DNA of 64,000 nt from assembly GCF_017743865.1 (NCBI RefSeq), contig NZ_JAGHRJ010000004.1, positions 62,001 to 126,000 of the forward strand, in the 5' to 3' direction. The notes under the pieces were generated by a model. That model searched no databases. It was not told where the DNA came from and saw nothing but the letters and a program-made list of their open reading frames with translations. This document shows, in pieces, positions 9,111-18,316 of this stretch; position 1 is the first letter of the stretch; every line of letters begins with the position of its first letter. The position numbers and the translations under genes are program-made. Source of the DNA: Labrenzia sp. R4_2. GTDB taxonomy: Bacteria > Pseudomonadota > Alphaproteobacteria > Rhizobiales > Stappiaceae.

Positions 9111-10097
9111 ATGGTGAGATTTGGTTTGCTCGGATGCGGGCGCATCGGTCAGGTACACGCCCGCGCCATTCAGGCGTCTGCGGACGCGACGCTGGTGGCG
9201 GTGGCAGACGCATTCGATGCGCCCGCTCAAGCGCTTGCGGCAACAACCGGTGCAGAGGTGCGTAAGGCCGCGGCCATCATCGAAGGTGATGACATTGACG
9301 CCGTTATCATCGGCACGCCAACGACGACCCATTACGATCTGATCCATCAGGCGGCACGGGCAAAGAAGGCTATTTTCTGCGAAAAGCCGGTCGACCTTTC
9401 CTCTGATCGGGTGCGGGACTGCGTTAAGGTGGTCGACGAAAACGGCGTCATGTTCCTGACGGCCTTCAATCGCCGGTTCGACCCCAACTTTGCAAACCTG
9501 CAGAGCCGAATTGCCGGTGGTGACATTGGGGATGTCGAGCTGGTCACCATTTTGTCCCGCGATCCCTCCCCGCCGCCGATCGACTACATCAGAACATCTG
9601 GCGGCCTGTTCCGGGACATGATGATCCATGACCTCGACATGGCCCGGTTTATACTTGGCGAAGAGCCCGTCACGGTCTTCGCGGTTGGCTCCTCCCTGGT
9701 CGATCCGGAAATTGGCAAGGCGGGTGATGTGGACACCGCGGCAGTCACGCTGACAACGGAAAGCGGAAAGATCTGCCAGATTTCAAACTCGCGGCGGGCG
9801 GCATACGGCTATGATCAGCGGCTGGAAGTGCACGGTTCAAAAGGCATGCTGCGGGCAGAAAACATCCTGGAAAACACAGTCGAGGTGGCCACCCAAACTG
9901 GCTTTGCAAGAGCTCCCGCCCAGCATTTCTTTCTAGAGCGCTATGAAGCGGCTTATCTGGCGGAAGTCACCCACTTCATTAACTGTCTGAACAGCGGAAG
10001 AAAGCCATCACCCAGCATTGAGGACGGTCTGCGCGCGCAGATCCTGGCAGATGCGGCGGCCAAGTCACTCGAAACCGGCAGACCAGTGTCAGTTTGA
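9111..10097 (+). CDS. iolG: Inositol 2-dehydrogenase
   Basis: A 328-residue Gfo/Idh/MocA dehydrogenase with the IolG pattern: FGLLGCGRIGQVHARAI at the N-terminus (NAD fold), KAIFCEKPVDLSSDRV (catalytic Lys of EKP), FNRRFDPNF, and the active-site segment GLFRDMMIHDLDMARFILGE with the Asp/His pair. It oxidises myo-inositol to scyllo-inosose, the first step of the pathway. It closes the plus-strand inositol operon, 3 nt after the aldolase gene, with GGAATAAG as its ribosome site. No methylmalonate-semialdehyde dehydrogenase (iolA) or inositol transporter follows. Confidence 0.94.
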   Translation: MVRFGLLGCGRIGQVHARAIQASADATLVAVADAFDAPAQALAATTGAEVRKAAAIIEGDDIDAVIIGTPTTTHYDLIHQAARAKKAIFCEKPVDLSSDRVRDCVKVVDENGVMFLTAFNRRFDPNFANLQSRIAGGDIGDVELVTILSRDPSPPPIDYIRTSGGLFRDMMIHDLDMARFILGEEPVTVFAVGSSLVDPEIGKAGDVDTAAVTLTTESGKICQISNSRRAAYGYDQRLEVHGSKGMLRAENILENTVEVATQTGFARAPAQHFFLERYEAAYLAEVTHFINCLNSGRKPSPSIEDGLRAQILADAAAKSLETGRPVSV

Positions 10098-10183
10098 CAA
10101 GCAAAACACCGGCTATAATCGCCGCCTTTTTCATAGCTCGCCAACAAATGCAGCTTGGGTGAAACTAGGGTGACATCTGAACG

Positions 10184-11581
10184 TTAGGGAAACCCATCCC
10201 CCAGATCCCAGAACAAGCCTGTCATCATCTCCAGTCCTTCTTTCATCAGATGCGGCAGGACGTGTTCGTTGGGGGCGTGCTGGGAACAGCCGGTGTAGCT
10301 GTGTGGAACCCAGAGCGTTGGCATGCCGATGGTGTTGAGAAAGATGTCGTTTGGCAGGGAACCACCGGCATTCGGGATAACGGTGACCGGCTTGCCAGTC
10401 GTCTTTTCAATTGAAGTGACGGCCCAGGCAACGGCCGGATGTTCCGGATCGAGCCGTGAAGCACGCAGCATCGACATCCGGGCCGGTTCAACCGAGATGC
10501 CATCAAACCCGTTGTCCTTCAGATGCTGGCGGATCAGGGGCAGGAAAGTGTCGGGGTCCGTATCCACCACAAAGCGGATCTGGCAGATGGCTTCGGCAAA
10601 GGGGGGAACAGCGTTTTGCGGTTTCTCCGGATCCCCTGCAATGAAAGACAGGACTTCAAATGTATTCCAGCCGAAGACTTTTTCCGCGCCGCTCAAGCCC
10701 GGCTCTCCCCACCAGGGATCAATCTCCGGATCATCCGGTCCGGATGTAACCGTCACCTTGGCAAGCGCGTCGCGCACGGAATTCTTGATATGGGCAGGTT
10801 TCAGGCCGGGATGAAGGATTTCGCCGTTTCGGCTGACCAGGGTCGTGAGCGCATGCATTAGCACGATGGCCGGATTGGCAAGGAGTCCTCCCCAATTGCC
10901 GGAATGGTGGCCACCTTCCCGGTATTCCAGACGGAACCTCAGGTTCAAACCGCCTCGCGTACCAAGCTTGATATCCGGCGCATCTGTTGAAAACCGCGGA
11001 CCGTCCGATGCAATCAACAGATCGGCTGCCAGCATGTCCCGGTTGTCCCGGCAAAATTGATAGAGCCCGGGCGAGCCCATTTCTTCTGCCATCTCGATCA
11101 GGAACGTGGCGTTGTAACCAAGACGGCCGCGCGTATCGATCACATGGCGCATGGCTTCCATATTGATGGCATGCTGCGCCTTGTTGTCGGCTGTGCCGCG
11201 GCCATACCAGCGGGGACCGGACGGTGGTTGCGCGACATCCAGCGTCCAGGGATCCCGGTCATCGTTCCAGCGGCCTTCTTCTCCAGGAACCGTGTCCCCG
11301 TGTCCGTAGCAAAACAGTGTAGGCAGGCTTGGATCCTCGATCCGCTTGGCAACGAGAAAGGGCGCCCGGTCGAGCATTTCATTGGGGTGGATGTCGACAG
11401 CAAATCCCATCGCTTCGAACCGCTTGCGCATCTCTGTATCCAGATAGCGCGTCAGGTCGGGCCGGTGCTCCTCCTCGCGGCTGGATGTTTGGACAGCGAC
11501 CAGCGCAGTTAGATCTTTTTGAAAACTGCCATCTTCGAAACTCTTCGCCGCCGCCCCAATCGCTGCACTGCGTTGTGTCAT
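10184..11581 (-). CDS. M20-family metallopeptidase (dipeptidase-like)
   Basis: A 465-residue zinc peptidase of family M20. Metal-site segments are in order: CYGHGDTVP (His, Asp), YGRGTADNKAQH (bridging Asp), IEMAEEMGS (catalytic and ligand Glu), IASDGPR (Asp), and the late His in HSYTGCSQHAPNEHV. The insert from about residue 205 to 385 is the usual dimerisation domain. The ATG at 11581 is chosen because GGGAGTAGGC precedes it; the reading frame stays open upstream but enters the LysR gene. It lies 58 nt downstream of the LysR gene on the same strand and faces a peptide ABC operon, so it probably hydrolyses imported dipeptides or N-acyl amino acids. Confidence 0.93.
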   Translation of the reverse strand: MTQRSAAIGAAAKSFEDGSFQKDLTALVAVQTSSREEEHRPDLTRYLDTEMRKRFEAMGFAVDIHPNEMLDRAPFLVAKRIEDPSLPTLFCYGHGDTVPGEEGRWNDDRDPWTLDVAQPPSGPRWYGRGTADNKAQHAINMEAMRHVIDTRGRLGYNATFLIEMAEEMGSPGLYQFCRDNRDMLAADLLIASDGPRFSTDAPDIKLGTRGGLNLRFRLEYREGGHHSGNWGGLLANPAIVLMHALTTLVSRNGEILHPGLKPAHIKNSVRDALAKVTVTSGPDDPEIDPWWGEPGLSGAEKVFGWNTFEVLSFIAGDPEKPQNAVPPFAEAICQIRFVVDTDPDTFLPLIRQHLKDNGFDGISVEPARMSMLRASRLDPEHPAVAWAVTSIEKTTGKPVTVIPNAGGSLPNDIFLNTIGMPTLWVPHSYTGCSQHAPNEHVLPHLMKEGLEMMTGLFWDLGDGFP

Positions 11582-11639
11582 GCCTACTCCCTTGTCTGTA
11601 TCTCTTTGTTTGCAATTGTTCGTCGTGGCTGATCGCCGG

Positions 11640-12551
11640 TCAAACGGCCTCTGAGTAGTCATCGGCCGGTGTGGTCGACTTGATGTACTCCATGAACTGC
11701 TGGGCAAGCTCTGACGGTTGGCGCCCCGCGGGCAACACGAAGCTGGTATCATAAGTGATCGGTGCATCGAATGGCCGGACAGAAATGTTCGGCACACCAA
11801 CGGAAAGTACGGGAAAGGGATTAAGTACGGTCACACCCAGCCCTTCACGGACAAGCTCCAGTGCGGCCATGTTCGTCGCCGTTTCCGCAACCGTTCGGGG
11901 TTTGACACCAGAGCGGGCAAACAACTGTTCGGTGATCGCGCGGGTTCCCAAGCGCCTTAGAAATTCGATCAACTCCACGCCTTCCAGATCGGCGGGAGTG
12001 ACGATTTCCTTCGCTTCAAGCGGATGCCCTTTGGGCATTGCGCAAACCACATGAGAGCGGAGCCACGGCACGAGAGTGACACCAGAGCGCTGAATCATCG
12101 CGCTGGTCAGCCCCAGGTCATAACGCAGATCCAGGATACCAGAGACCAACACATCCGTTGCCTGAATATCCAGCTGCAGGTTCTTGCCCGGGTTCTGTTT
12201 CAAGAACGCGGCCACTCTTGTGATGATGAAGTTATGGGCAAGTGTGGGCGGAACAATGAGGCGCAAGGGCTCTTCATCGGCCTCCGCCCATTCCGCGCCT
12301 TCAATCAGAGCGAGCGTTTCAAAAAGCGGATCGAGCTGCTCGTTGAGCCTGAGCGCGGCAGCGGTCGGTTCGATCTTGCCGGCACTTCGCAAAAACAGAG
12401 TCCGGCCAACCCGCTGCTCCAATTGCCCCAACGCGCGACTGACAGAGGACTGCGAAACACCGAGGCGCCGCGCGGCACCAATTGTCGTGCCGGTGGTCAC
12501 GAGCGCACGGAGCGCTTCCATTTCCCTCAGTCTGTGCCGTGGCTCTGCCAT
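11640..12551 (-). CDS. LysR-family transcriptional regulator
   Basis: A 303-residue LysR-type regulator. The N-terminal winged helix (residues 5-65) has LRALVTTGTTIGAARRLGVSQSSVSRALGQLEQRVG, the standard LysR pattern (quoted here in short form: TIGAARRLGVSQSSVSRAL). Residues 95-295 form the effector-binding domain. It is divergent from the peptide-type ABC operon starting at 12723 and upstream of an M20 peptidase on its own strand, so it most likely activates one or both in response to the imported compound. Usual length for the family. Confidence 0.94.
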   Translation of the reverse strand: MAEPRHRLREMEALRALVTTGTTIGAARRLGVSQSSVSRALGQLEQRVGRTLFLRSAGKIEPTAAALRLNEQLDPLFETLALIEGAEWAEADEEPLRLIVPPTLAHNFIITRVAAFLKQNPGKNLQLDIQATDVLVSGILDLRYDLGLTSAMIQRSGVTLVPWLRSHVVCAMPKGHPLEAKEIVTPADLEGVELIEFLRRLGTRAITEQLFARSGVKPRTVAETATNMAALELVREGLGVTVLNPFPVLSVGVPNISVRPFDAPITYDTSFVLPAGRQPSELAQQFMEYIKSTTPADDYSEAV

Positions 12552-12592
12552 AGGTTGAGATCTGCCTTATAAATGGTCATGCCGACAAGATG

Positions 12593-12621
12593 AATTAACC
12601 TATGCAAAAATGGATTAAATT
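12593..12621. promoter_or_regulatory. Imperfect inverted repeat in the LysR/ABC divergent promoter
   Basis: AATTAACC and GGATTAAATT form an imperfect inverted repeat around an A-rich spacer, in the 171-bp gap between the LysR gene and the ABC binding-protein gene. LysR proteins bind partly symmetric A+T-rich sites in such gaps. The match is modest and no spacing consensus is strictly met. Confidence 0.35.
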
Positions 12622-12722
12622 CTCTGTTGGCAATGAATTTTCTGCAAGCTACCATCCTTTTCAGCGTGCGGCAAAAAGGTCCGGCAAAAGGGCACCGCGC
12701 CTTCCGAGGGAGTTATATTGTC

Positions 12723-14306
12723 ATGAGAAAACTTACTGCCGCAGCCGCGGTGTCTGTAAGCGTGTTTGCCTTGTTAACCGGGGCAGCATCCGCAGAAAAA
12801 CTGACCATTGGGTTGGCTTCCGAGCCAACAGCGATGGATCCTCATTTCCACAATCTGGGTCCGAACAACGCGATCTCGTATCACCTGTTTGATCGCCTGA
12901 TTGCGCAAGACGAAAAGCAACGTTTGTCGCCGGGCCTTGCCGTTTCTTGGCAACCGATCGATGAGTTGACATGGGAATTCAAACTGCGCGAAGGCGTGAA
13001 ATTCCATGACGGCAGCGACTTCAATGCCGATGACGTCATTTGCACTATGGAGCGGGCTCCGGATGTCCCGAATTCCCCATCTGGCTTCGGCACCTATTTG
13101 AAGGGCAAAACCTTCAAGAAGATCGACGACTACACGGTCCACATCTCCACCGAAACGCCGTATCCGCTGATGGCGAACGACATTTCGACGATCCCGGTGA
13201 TCTCGGACAGCGCGGGATGTGGCGCGGCGACAGAAGACTTCAACACTGGTACCGCTGCGATTGGCACCGGTCCTTTCAAGTTCGGAAGCTACAAGCCGGG
13301 TGAAAGCATCACCATGGTGCGTAACGATGACTACTGGGGCGACGCTCCGATCTGGAGTGAAGTTGACTTCCGCCCGATCAAATCCGGTCCGAGCCGTGTC
13401 GCCGCTCTGCTTGCTGGTGATGTCGACATGATCGCCAGCGTGCCGACGACAGATATCGGCGTGCTTGAAGGCAAGGACGAAATCCAGCTGAGTCAGGGTG
13501 TTTCCAACCGGGTCATCTACCTCCATCTGGACCAGTTCCGCGAGAACTCGCCCTTTGTGAAGGGCGCTGACGGCGGCGACATCAAAAATCCGCTTCTTGA
13601 CCAGCGCGTGCGTCTGGCTATCTCCAAGGCGATCAACCGGAATGCGATCGTCGACCGGGTGATGGAAGGCGTGGCACTGCCGGCCGGCCAGCTGTTGCCG
13701 GAGGGTTTCTTTGGCGTTTCGGAAAACCTGCAGCCGATTGATTACGACCCGAACGGTGCGAAGGAACTGTTGGCGGAAGCCGGATATCCGGACGGTTTCC
13801 AATTGACTATTCACGGCCCGAACGACCGCTACATCAATGATGCGAAAATCGCCGAGGCGATCGGTCAGATGCTGACACGTGTTGGTATCAAGACTGCGGT
13901 CGAAACGATGCCGCGTTCCGTCTATTTCGGCCGCGCGTCCCGTGGCGGTGCCGATGGTCAGCCGGAGTTCAGCTTCATCCTGGTCGGCTGGGGCGCCGGG
14001 TCGGGCGAAGCTTCATCTCCGCTGAAGTCTCTGATCCACACCTACGACAAGGACAAGGGCTTCGGGTCATCAAACCGTGGGCGCCACTCCAATGCGGAAA
14101 TCGATGCGAAGATCGAAGAAGCATTGCGGACCGTTGATGATGAAAAGCGTCAGGACCTGCTCGCGGAAGCCACCGAGATGGCCATCAATGATGTCGCGAT
14201 CATCCCGACCCACTTCCAGGTCAACACCTGGGCGGCCAAGAAGGGCCTGAAGTATATTCCCCGCACCGACGAGTACACGCTCGCCATGGGTGTCGTGAAG
14301 GAATAA
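12723..14306 (+). CDS. ABC transporter substrate-binding protein, peptide/opine/nickel type (SBP_bac_5)
   Basis: A 527-residue family 5 solute-binding protein. The signal peptide is MRKLTAAAAVSVSVFALLTG followed by AASA, with cleavage likely near residue 24, so the mature protein is periplasmic. KLTIGLASEPTAMDPHFHN and AVSWQPIDELTWEFKLREGV are typical of DppA/OppA-type proteins. The ATG at 12723 is chosen because the signal peptide begins there and GAGGGAGTT lies upstream; an in-frame ATG at 12627 would put 32 unsuitable residues in front. First gene of a five-component importer operon ending in an amidohydrolase. Substrate is probably a dipeptide or an N-acylated or p-aminobenzoyl-type amino-acid conjugate. 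Confidence 0.93.
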   Translation: MRKLTAAAAVSVSVFALLTGAASAEKLTIGLASEPTAMDPHFHNLGPNNAISYHLFDRLIAQDEKQRLSPGLAVSWQPIDELTWEFKLREGVKFHDGSDFNADDVICTMERAPDVPNSPSGFGTYLKGKTFKKIDDYTVHISTETPYPLMANDISTIPVISDSAGCGAATEDFNTGTAAIGTGPFKFGSYKPGESITMVRNDDYWGDAPIWSEVDFRPIKSGPSRVAALLAGDVDMIASVPTTDIGVLEGKDEIQLSQGVSNRVIYLHLDQFRENSPFVKGADGGDIKNPLLDQRVRLAISKAINRNAIVDRVMEGVALPAGQLLPEGFFGVSENLQPIDYDPNGAKELLAEAGYPDGFQLTIHGPNDRYINDAKIAEAIGQMLTRVGIKTAVETMPRSVYFGRASRGGADGQPEFSFILVGWGAGSGEASSPLKSLIHTYDKDKGFGSSNRGRHSNAEIDAKIEEALRTVDDEKRQDLLAEATEMAINDVAIIPTHFQVNTWAAKKGLKYIPRTDEYTLAMGVVKE

Positions 14307-14314
14307 CCAGCGAT

Positions 14315-14344
14315 TTCCGGGTCGCTGATCTCAGCGGCCCGGAA
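14315..14344 (+). other. Intercistronic RNA hairpin after the binding-protein gene
   Basis: A 14-bp stem (arms 14315-14328 and 14331-14344, one G-U pair) with a very tight loop lies 9 nt after the stop of the binding-protein gene and 24 nt before the first permease gene. There is only a short TTT after it, so it is more likely an mRNA-stabilising or partial-termination element than a full terminator. Confidence 0.7.
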
Positions 14345-14367
14345 TTTCCCTGAACCTGGAACTCCTT

Positions 14368-15345
14368 ATGTCTGTTTTTGTCATCCGCCGGCTGATGCAG
14401 GCGTTCCTCGTCGTGTTCCTCATGTCGGTGATCGTCTTCTTCGGTGTGAACATTGTTGGCGACCCGGTCTATATGCTGGTCAGCCCTGATGCCGATCAGG
14501 CCGACATCGAGGCCGCAATCCGCCGCCTTGGTCTCGACCGTCCGATCTGGGATCAATATCTGCTGTTCTTGAAAGGGGCAGCCCAAGGCAATCTGGGCGA
14601 TTCCTTCATCTTCGGCGAACCAGCCTTGAAGCTGATCTTGCACCACATGCCGGCCACACTGGAGCTTGCGTTCAGTGCGTTGATGCTCGCCATTGTCATT
14701 GGCATCCCGCTTGGTCTGTTTTCCGGACTTTATCCGGACAACCCGATTTCCAAGGGCATCATGGCCGGATCCATTCTCGGGTTTTCCCTGCCGACATTCT
14801 GGGTCGGCTTGATGCTCATATTGCTGTTCGCCGTTGAACTCGGGTGGCTGCCCTCAACAGGGCGAGGCGACACGGCCACGATTTTCGGGATTGAGACCAG
14901 TTTGGCGACCTGGGACGGTCTACGGCACATTTTCTTACCGGCCTTGAACCTGGCACTTCTGAAAATCTCGCTTGCCATCCGCTTAACGCGGGCCGGCGTG
15001 CGGGAAGCGATGAGCCAAGACTACGTGAAATACGCAAGGGCCAAGGGCATTTCGACCAGGCGGATCATCTTTGTTCATGTGATGAAGAACATCATGATTC
15101 CTGTTGTGACAGTCATGGGCCTGGAATTCGGCAGCCTCATCGGATTCTCTGTTGTGACAGAAACGATCTTTGCCTGGCCAGGAATGGGCAAGTTGCTGAT
15201 CGATGCCATTCTTCAACTCGACCGGCCGGTCGTCGTCGCCTACCTGATGATCATGGTGCTGTTCTTCGTGGTCATCAACCTGGTCGTTGACATCCTCTAT
15301 TCAATTCTGGACCCACGTGTCCGTTTGCAGGATCAGGGCGCATGA
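14368..15345 (+). CDS. ABC transporter permease, DppB-like
   Basis: A 325-residue inner-membrane permease of the dipeptide/oligopeptide ABC class. The N-terminus has a membrane helix (residues about 10-30, FLVVFLMSVIVFFGVNIVG), then a periplasmic stretch containing LGLDRPIWDQYLLFLKGAAQ, and five further helices from about residue 95. The cytoplasmic EAA loop is REAMSQDYVKYARAKGIS (about residues 212-229), which docks to the ATPases. It overlaps the next gene by 4 bp (ATGA). It pairs with the DppC-like permease downstream. Confidence 0.94.
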   Translation: MSVFVIRRLMQAFLVVFLMSVIVFFGVNIVGDPVYMLVSPDADQADIEAAIRRLGLDRPIWDQYLLFLKGAAQGNLGDSFIFGEPALKLILHHMPATLELAFSALMLAIVIGIPLGLFSGLYPDNPISKGIMAGSILGFSLPTFWVGLMLILLFAVELGWLPSTGRGDTATIFGIETSLATWDGLRHIFLPALNLALLKISLAIRLTRAGVREAMSQDYVKYARAKGISTRRIIFVHVMKNIMIPVVTVMGLEFGSLIGFSVVTETIFAWPGMGKLLIDAILQLDRPVVVAYLMIMVLFFVVINLVVDILYSILDPRVRLQDQGA

Positions 15346-16259
15346 GCGATACAACACTGCAATCTCCAGCGCCTGCCAAAGTGAAGGTTGAAACACCGTT
15401 CCAGCGTTTCCGGGCTGAGTTTTTCGAAAGCCGTATTGCGGCAACGGCGTTCTTCATCCTCGTGATCATCATGGCCCTGGCCATTCTTGCGCCCTGGATC
15501 ACGCCGCAAAACCCCTATGACCTGGCGCAGGTCGATGTTCTGGACGGACGGCTGCCGCCCGGATCGGAAGCATTCGCCGGATATACCATGTGGCTGGGCT
15601 CCGATGGCGCTGGCCGGGATCTTTATTCAGCTATTCTTTATGGGCTCAGGATTTCCATTTCCGTGGGCTTGGCATCCGGCGTGATCGCATTGTTTGTCGG
15701 GATGGTCGTTGGCCTGATCGCGGCTTATGCAGGCGGCAGGACAGAAGCCGTTATCATGCGGGTTGTCGACCTTCAATTGTCGTTCCCTGCAGCCTTGGTG
15801 GCCCTGATGCTGGTGGCCGCATTGGGCAAGGGCATCGACAAGATCATTCTTGCGCTTGTTGTTGCCCAATGGGCCTATTACGCGCGAACCGTTCGCGCCA
15901 CGGCCTTGGTTGAGCGTGGCAAGGAATACGTCGAAGCAGCCCAATGTCTCGGGCTTTCCAAGACACGGGTTGTGTTTCGTCACATCCTGCCGAACTGCCT
16001 CGCCCCCTTGATCGTGGTTGGGACAGTGCAGACAGCCCATGCGGTCTCACTGGAAGCAACGCTCTCTTTCCTTGGGGTGGGTCTGCCGCAAACCGAACCG
16101 TCTCTCGGCGTTCTGATTGCCAATGGCTTTGAGTACATGCTGTCCGGCCGGTACTGGATCTCTGTCTTTCCCGGGATTGCGCTTCTCCTGACCGTTGCCT
16201 CGATCAATCTCGTCGGCGATCAGCTGCGCGACGTTCTCAATCCGAGGATGAAGAAATGA
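15342..16259 (+). CDS. ABC transporter permease, DppC-like
   Basis: A 305-residue permease, partner of the preceding DppB-like protein. It has a cytoplasmic N-terminal tail, a first helix near residues 30-50 ([20 protein letters not shown]), the family segment [20 protein letters not shown], and five further helices. The EAA loop is [20 protein letters not shown] (about residues 197-216). Overlaps of 4 bp at both ends tie it to its neighbours. Acts in the inner membrane as half of the translocation pore. Confidence 0.94.
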   Translation: MSDTTLQSPAPAKVKVETPFQRFRAEFFESRIAATAFFILVIIMALAILAPWITPQNPYDLAQVDVLDGRLPPGSEAFAGYTMWLGSDGAGRDLYSAILYGLRISISVGLASGVIALFVGMVVGLIAAYAGGRTEAVIMRVVDLQLSFPAALVALMLVAALGKGIDKIILALVVAQWAYYARTVRATALVERGKEYVEAAQCLGLSKTRVVFRHILPNCLAPLIVVGTVQTAHAVSLEATLSFLGVGLPQTEPSLGVLIANGFEYMLSGRYWISVFPGIALLLTVASINLVGDQLRDVLNPRMKK

Positions 16260-17230
16260 CGGCGGTTCTCGAGGTCGCAGGGCTGAAGACGCATTTCTTC
16301 ACCCACGCAGGTGTTGTCAAAGCCGTGGATGGCGTTGATTTCACCGTCAACAAGGGCGAGATCATGGGCCTTGTCGGGGAATCGGGGTCTGGCAAGTCCA
16401 TCACCGGTTTCTCCATTCTGGGCCTGATTGATCAACCAGGGCGGATCGTCGAAGGCTCGATCCGTTTCAATGGCAATGAGATTGCCAATGCACCGGAGGA
16501 GACGCTGAAATCCATCCGCGGCAATCGGATATCGATGATCTTTCAGGATCCGATGATGACGCTGAACCCGGTTCTGCGCATCGATTCCCAGATGATGGAA
16601 GCGATCTTTGCACACGAGAAAGTCTCAAAGAAAGAAGCCTGGGAACGGTCGCGGGATGCACTCGGCCTTGTCGGCATCCCCTCCCCCGAAGAGCGGCTAA
16701 AAGCCTATCCGCACCAGCTGTCCGGCGGCATGCGCCAACGGGTATCGATCGCGATCGCATTCCTCAACAAACCGGATCTGATCATCGCCGATGAACCGAC
16801 GACGGCACTGGATGTCACAATCCAGGCACAGATCATCCACGAAGCGCAGAAGCTGACGCGCCAAACGGGCACTGCGATGATCTGGATCACGCACGATCTC
16901 GCCGTCGTCGCGGGCCTCGCCAACCGGATCTCTGTGATGTACGCGGGCCGGATCGTCGAGCAGGGTCTGACCGACGATGTCATCGACCGCCCGCTGCATC
17001 CCTACACGGTCGGGCTCCTCGGATCTGTTCCAACCGCAAACAAGCGCGGCGAACGATTGTTCCAGATTGAAGGTATGACGCCGAACATGCTGGCCCTCCC
17101 CGAAGGCTGTGCCTTTGCCCCGAGGTGCAGATCAGCAAGTTCAGCCTGCAAAGCCCCGCCGCCGATCACTCATGTCGCGAACCGGGATATCCGCTGTTTT
17201 AACCCTCAGGCACAGGCTGCAGCCGAATGA
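16256..17230 (+). CDS. ABC transporter ATP-binding protein, DppD-like
   Basis: A 324-residue ATPase of the peptide/nickel importer class. Walker A is GESGSGKS (about residue 42), the signature is [19 protein letters not shown], Walker B is [14 protein letters not shown], and the switch His is in WITHDLAVV. The C-terminal oligopeptide-transporter tail has the expected cysteines (CAFAPRC...C...C), which bind an iron-sulfur cluster in some family members. It overlaps both neighbours by 4 bp and pairs with the next ATPase as a heterodimer. Confidence 0.95.
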   Translation: MTAVLEVAGLKTHFFTHAGVVKAVDGVDFTVNKGEIMGLVGESGSGKSITGFSILGLIDQPGRIVEGSIRFNGNEIANAPEETLKSIRGNRISMIFQDPMMTLNPVLRIDSQMMEAIFAHEKVSKKEAWERSRDALGLVGIPSPEERLKAYPHQLSGGMRQRVSIAIAFLNKPDLIIADEPTTALDVTIQAQIIHEAQKLTRQTGTAMIWITHDLAVVAGLANRISVMYAGRIVEQGLTDDVIDRPLHPYTVGLLGSVPTANKRGERLFQIEGMTPNMLALPEGCAFAPRCRSASSACKAPPPITHVANRDIRCFNPQAQAAAE

Positions 17231-18225
17231 ACGCGCCACTTGTTGAGATCAAAGACGTTTCGAAACGTTTTGCCAAACGGCTCGATATTGCCGAAAAAGT
17301 CGCGCAAAAACTGGGTGCTGGCATCCGGGAGGAAATCGTCCACGCCGTCGATGAAGTGAACCTCATCGTCAAGGAAGGTGAAGTGCTGGGTCTTGTCGGC
17401 GAATCTGGCTGCGGCAAATCAACGCTTGGCCGTGTTGTTGCAGGCATTCATGCCCCAAGCTCCGGACAGCTGCTGTTTCAGGGCCAGGACGTCGCCACGA
17501 TGTCGCGCGCTGACAAGAAAGCAGCAACACTCGCCATTCAGATGATTTTTCAGGATCCTTTCGCCAGTCTCAATCCGCGCATGCGGGTAGAAGACATCAT
17601 AGGCGAAGCGCCGCAAGTCCACGGTGTCGTTTCAAGGTCAGAAGCCTCTGACTATGTCGACGACATCATGAAGAAGGTCGGCCTGGATCCATCTTTGAAA
17701 CGGCGATACGCCCACCAGTTTTCTGGAGGCCAGCGTCAGCGCATCGGCATTGCGCGGGCACTTGCGGTCAAACCGAAATTTCTGGTGTGTGATGAGGCGA
17801 TTGCGGCCCTGGACGTGTCGATCCAGGCGCAGGTTATCAACCTCTTTATGGATCTGCGCGAAGAGTTTGGCCTGACCTATCTCTTCATTAGCCACGATCT
17901 CAGCGTTGTTGAACATATCGCGGACCGGGTCGCGATCATGTATCTCGGACGGATTGTCGAAAGCGCCTCGACCGAAGAGATCTTCAGCGCGCCGAAACAC
18001 CCCTACACAAAAGCCCTGCTTGCAGAAGCACCCCGGCTGGATCAACGAAAGCGGGACTTTGCGCCAATCGAAGGCGAAATCCCGTCTCCTCTGGATCCGC
18101 CGAAAGGATGTTTCTTCAATCCGCGTTGTCCACATGCACAGGACCTCTGCCGCCAGGAACAGCCGGGCCTTGAGACATTTGGCGACGGCCATTCGGTCGC
18201 TTGCCACTACTGGAAGACGCTCTGA
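17227..18225 (+). CDS. ABC transporter ATP-binding protein, DppF-like
   Basis: A 332-residue ATPase. After [19 protein letters not shown] there is a roughly 20-residue insertion before the Walker A, common in this subgroup. Motifs: [24 protein letters not shown], Walker [15 protein letters not shown], and FISHDLSVV. The C-terminal cysteine tail ([14 protein letters not shown]) matches the peptide-transporter family. It completes a binding protein-permease-permease-ATPase-ATPase set. The downstream 91-nt gap holds two hairpins, then an amidohydrolase gene. Confidence 0.95.
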   Translation: MNAPLVEIKDVSKRFAKRLDIAEKVAQKLGAGIREEIVHAVDEVNLIVKEGEVLGLVGESGCGKSTLGRVVAGIHAPSSGQLLFQGQDVATMSRADKKAATLAIQMIFQDPFASLNPRMRVEDIIGEAPQVHGVVSRSEASDYVDDIMKKVGLDPSLKRRYAHQFSGGQRQRIGIARALAVKPKFLVCDEAIAALDVSIQAQVINLFMDLREEFGLTYLFISHDLSVVEHIADRVAIMYLGRIVESASTEEIFSAPKHPYTKALLAEAPRLDQRKRDFAPIEGEIPSPLDPPKGCFFNPRCPHAQDLCRQEQPGLETFGDGHSVACHYWKTL

Positions 18226-18291
18226 TCCCGGCAGTCGGGATTGCCAATACGAAAACCTGCCCCGTGCCGCATTTGTGCGGCGCGACGGGGC
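18225..18291 (+). other. Two intercistronic hairpins before the amidohydrolase gene
   Basis: A small hairpin (arms 18225-18230 and 18236-18241, ATCCCG/CGGGAT) is followed by a stronger one (outer arms 18259-18265 and 18285-18291; inner arms 18266-18271 and 18276-18281, loop TTTG). No T-run follows, so read-through into the gene at 18317 is expected. This may tune amidohydrolase expression relative to the transporter. Confidence 0.6.
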
Positions 18292-18316
18292 TCCGCTGAC
18301 CTTTTGGGAGGACACA

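Noticed and set aside
10098-10183. Terminator between iolG and the M20 peptidase gene
   Set aside because: No stem of useful length plus T-run could be found in the 86-bp gap.
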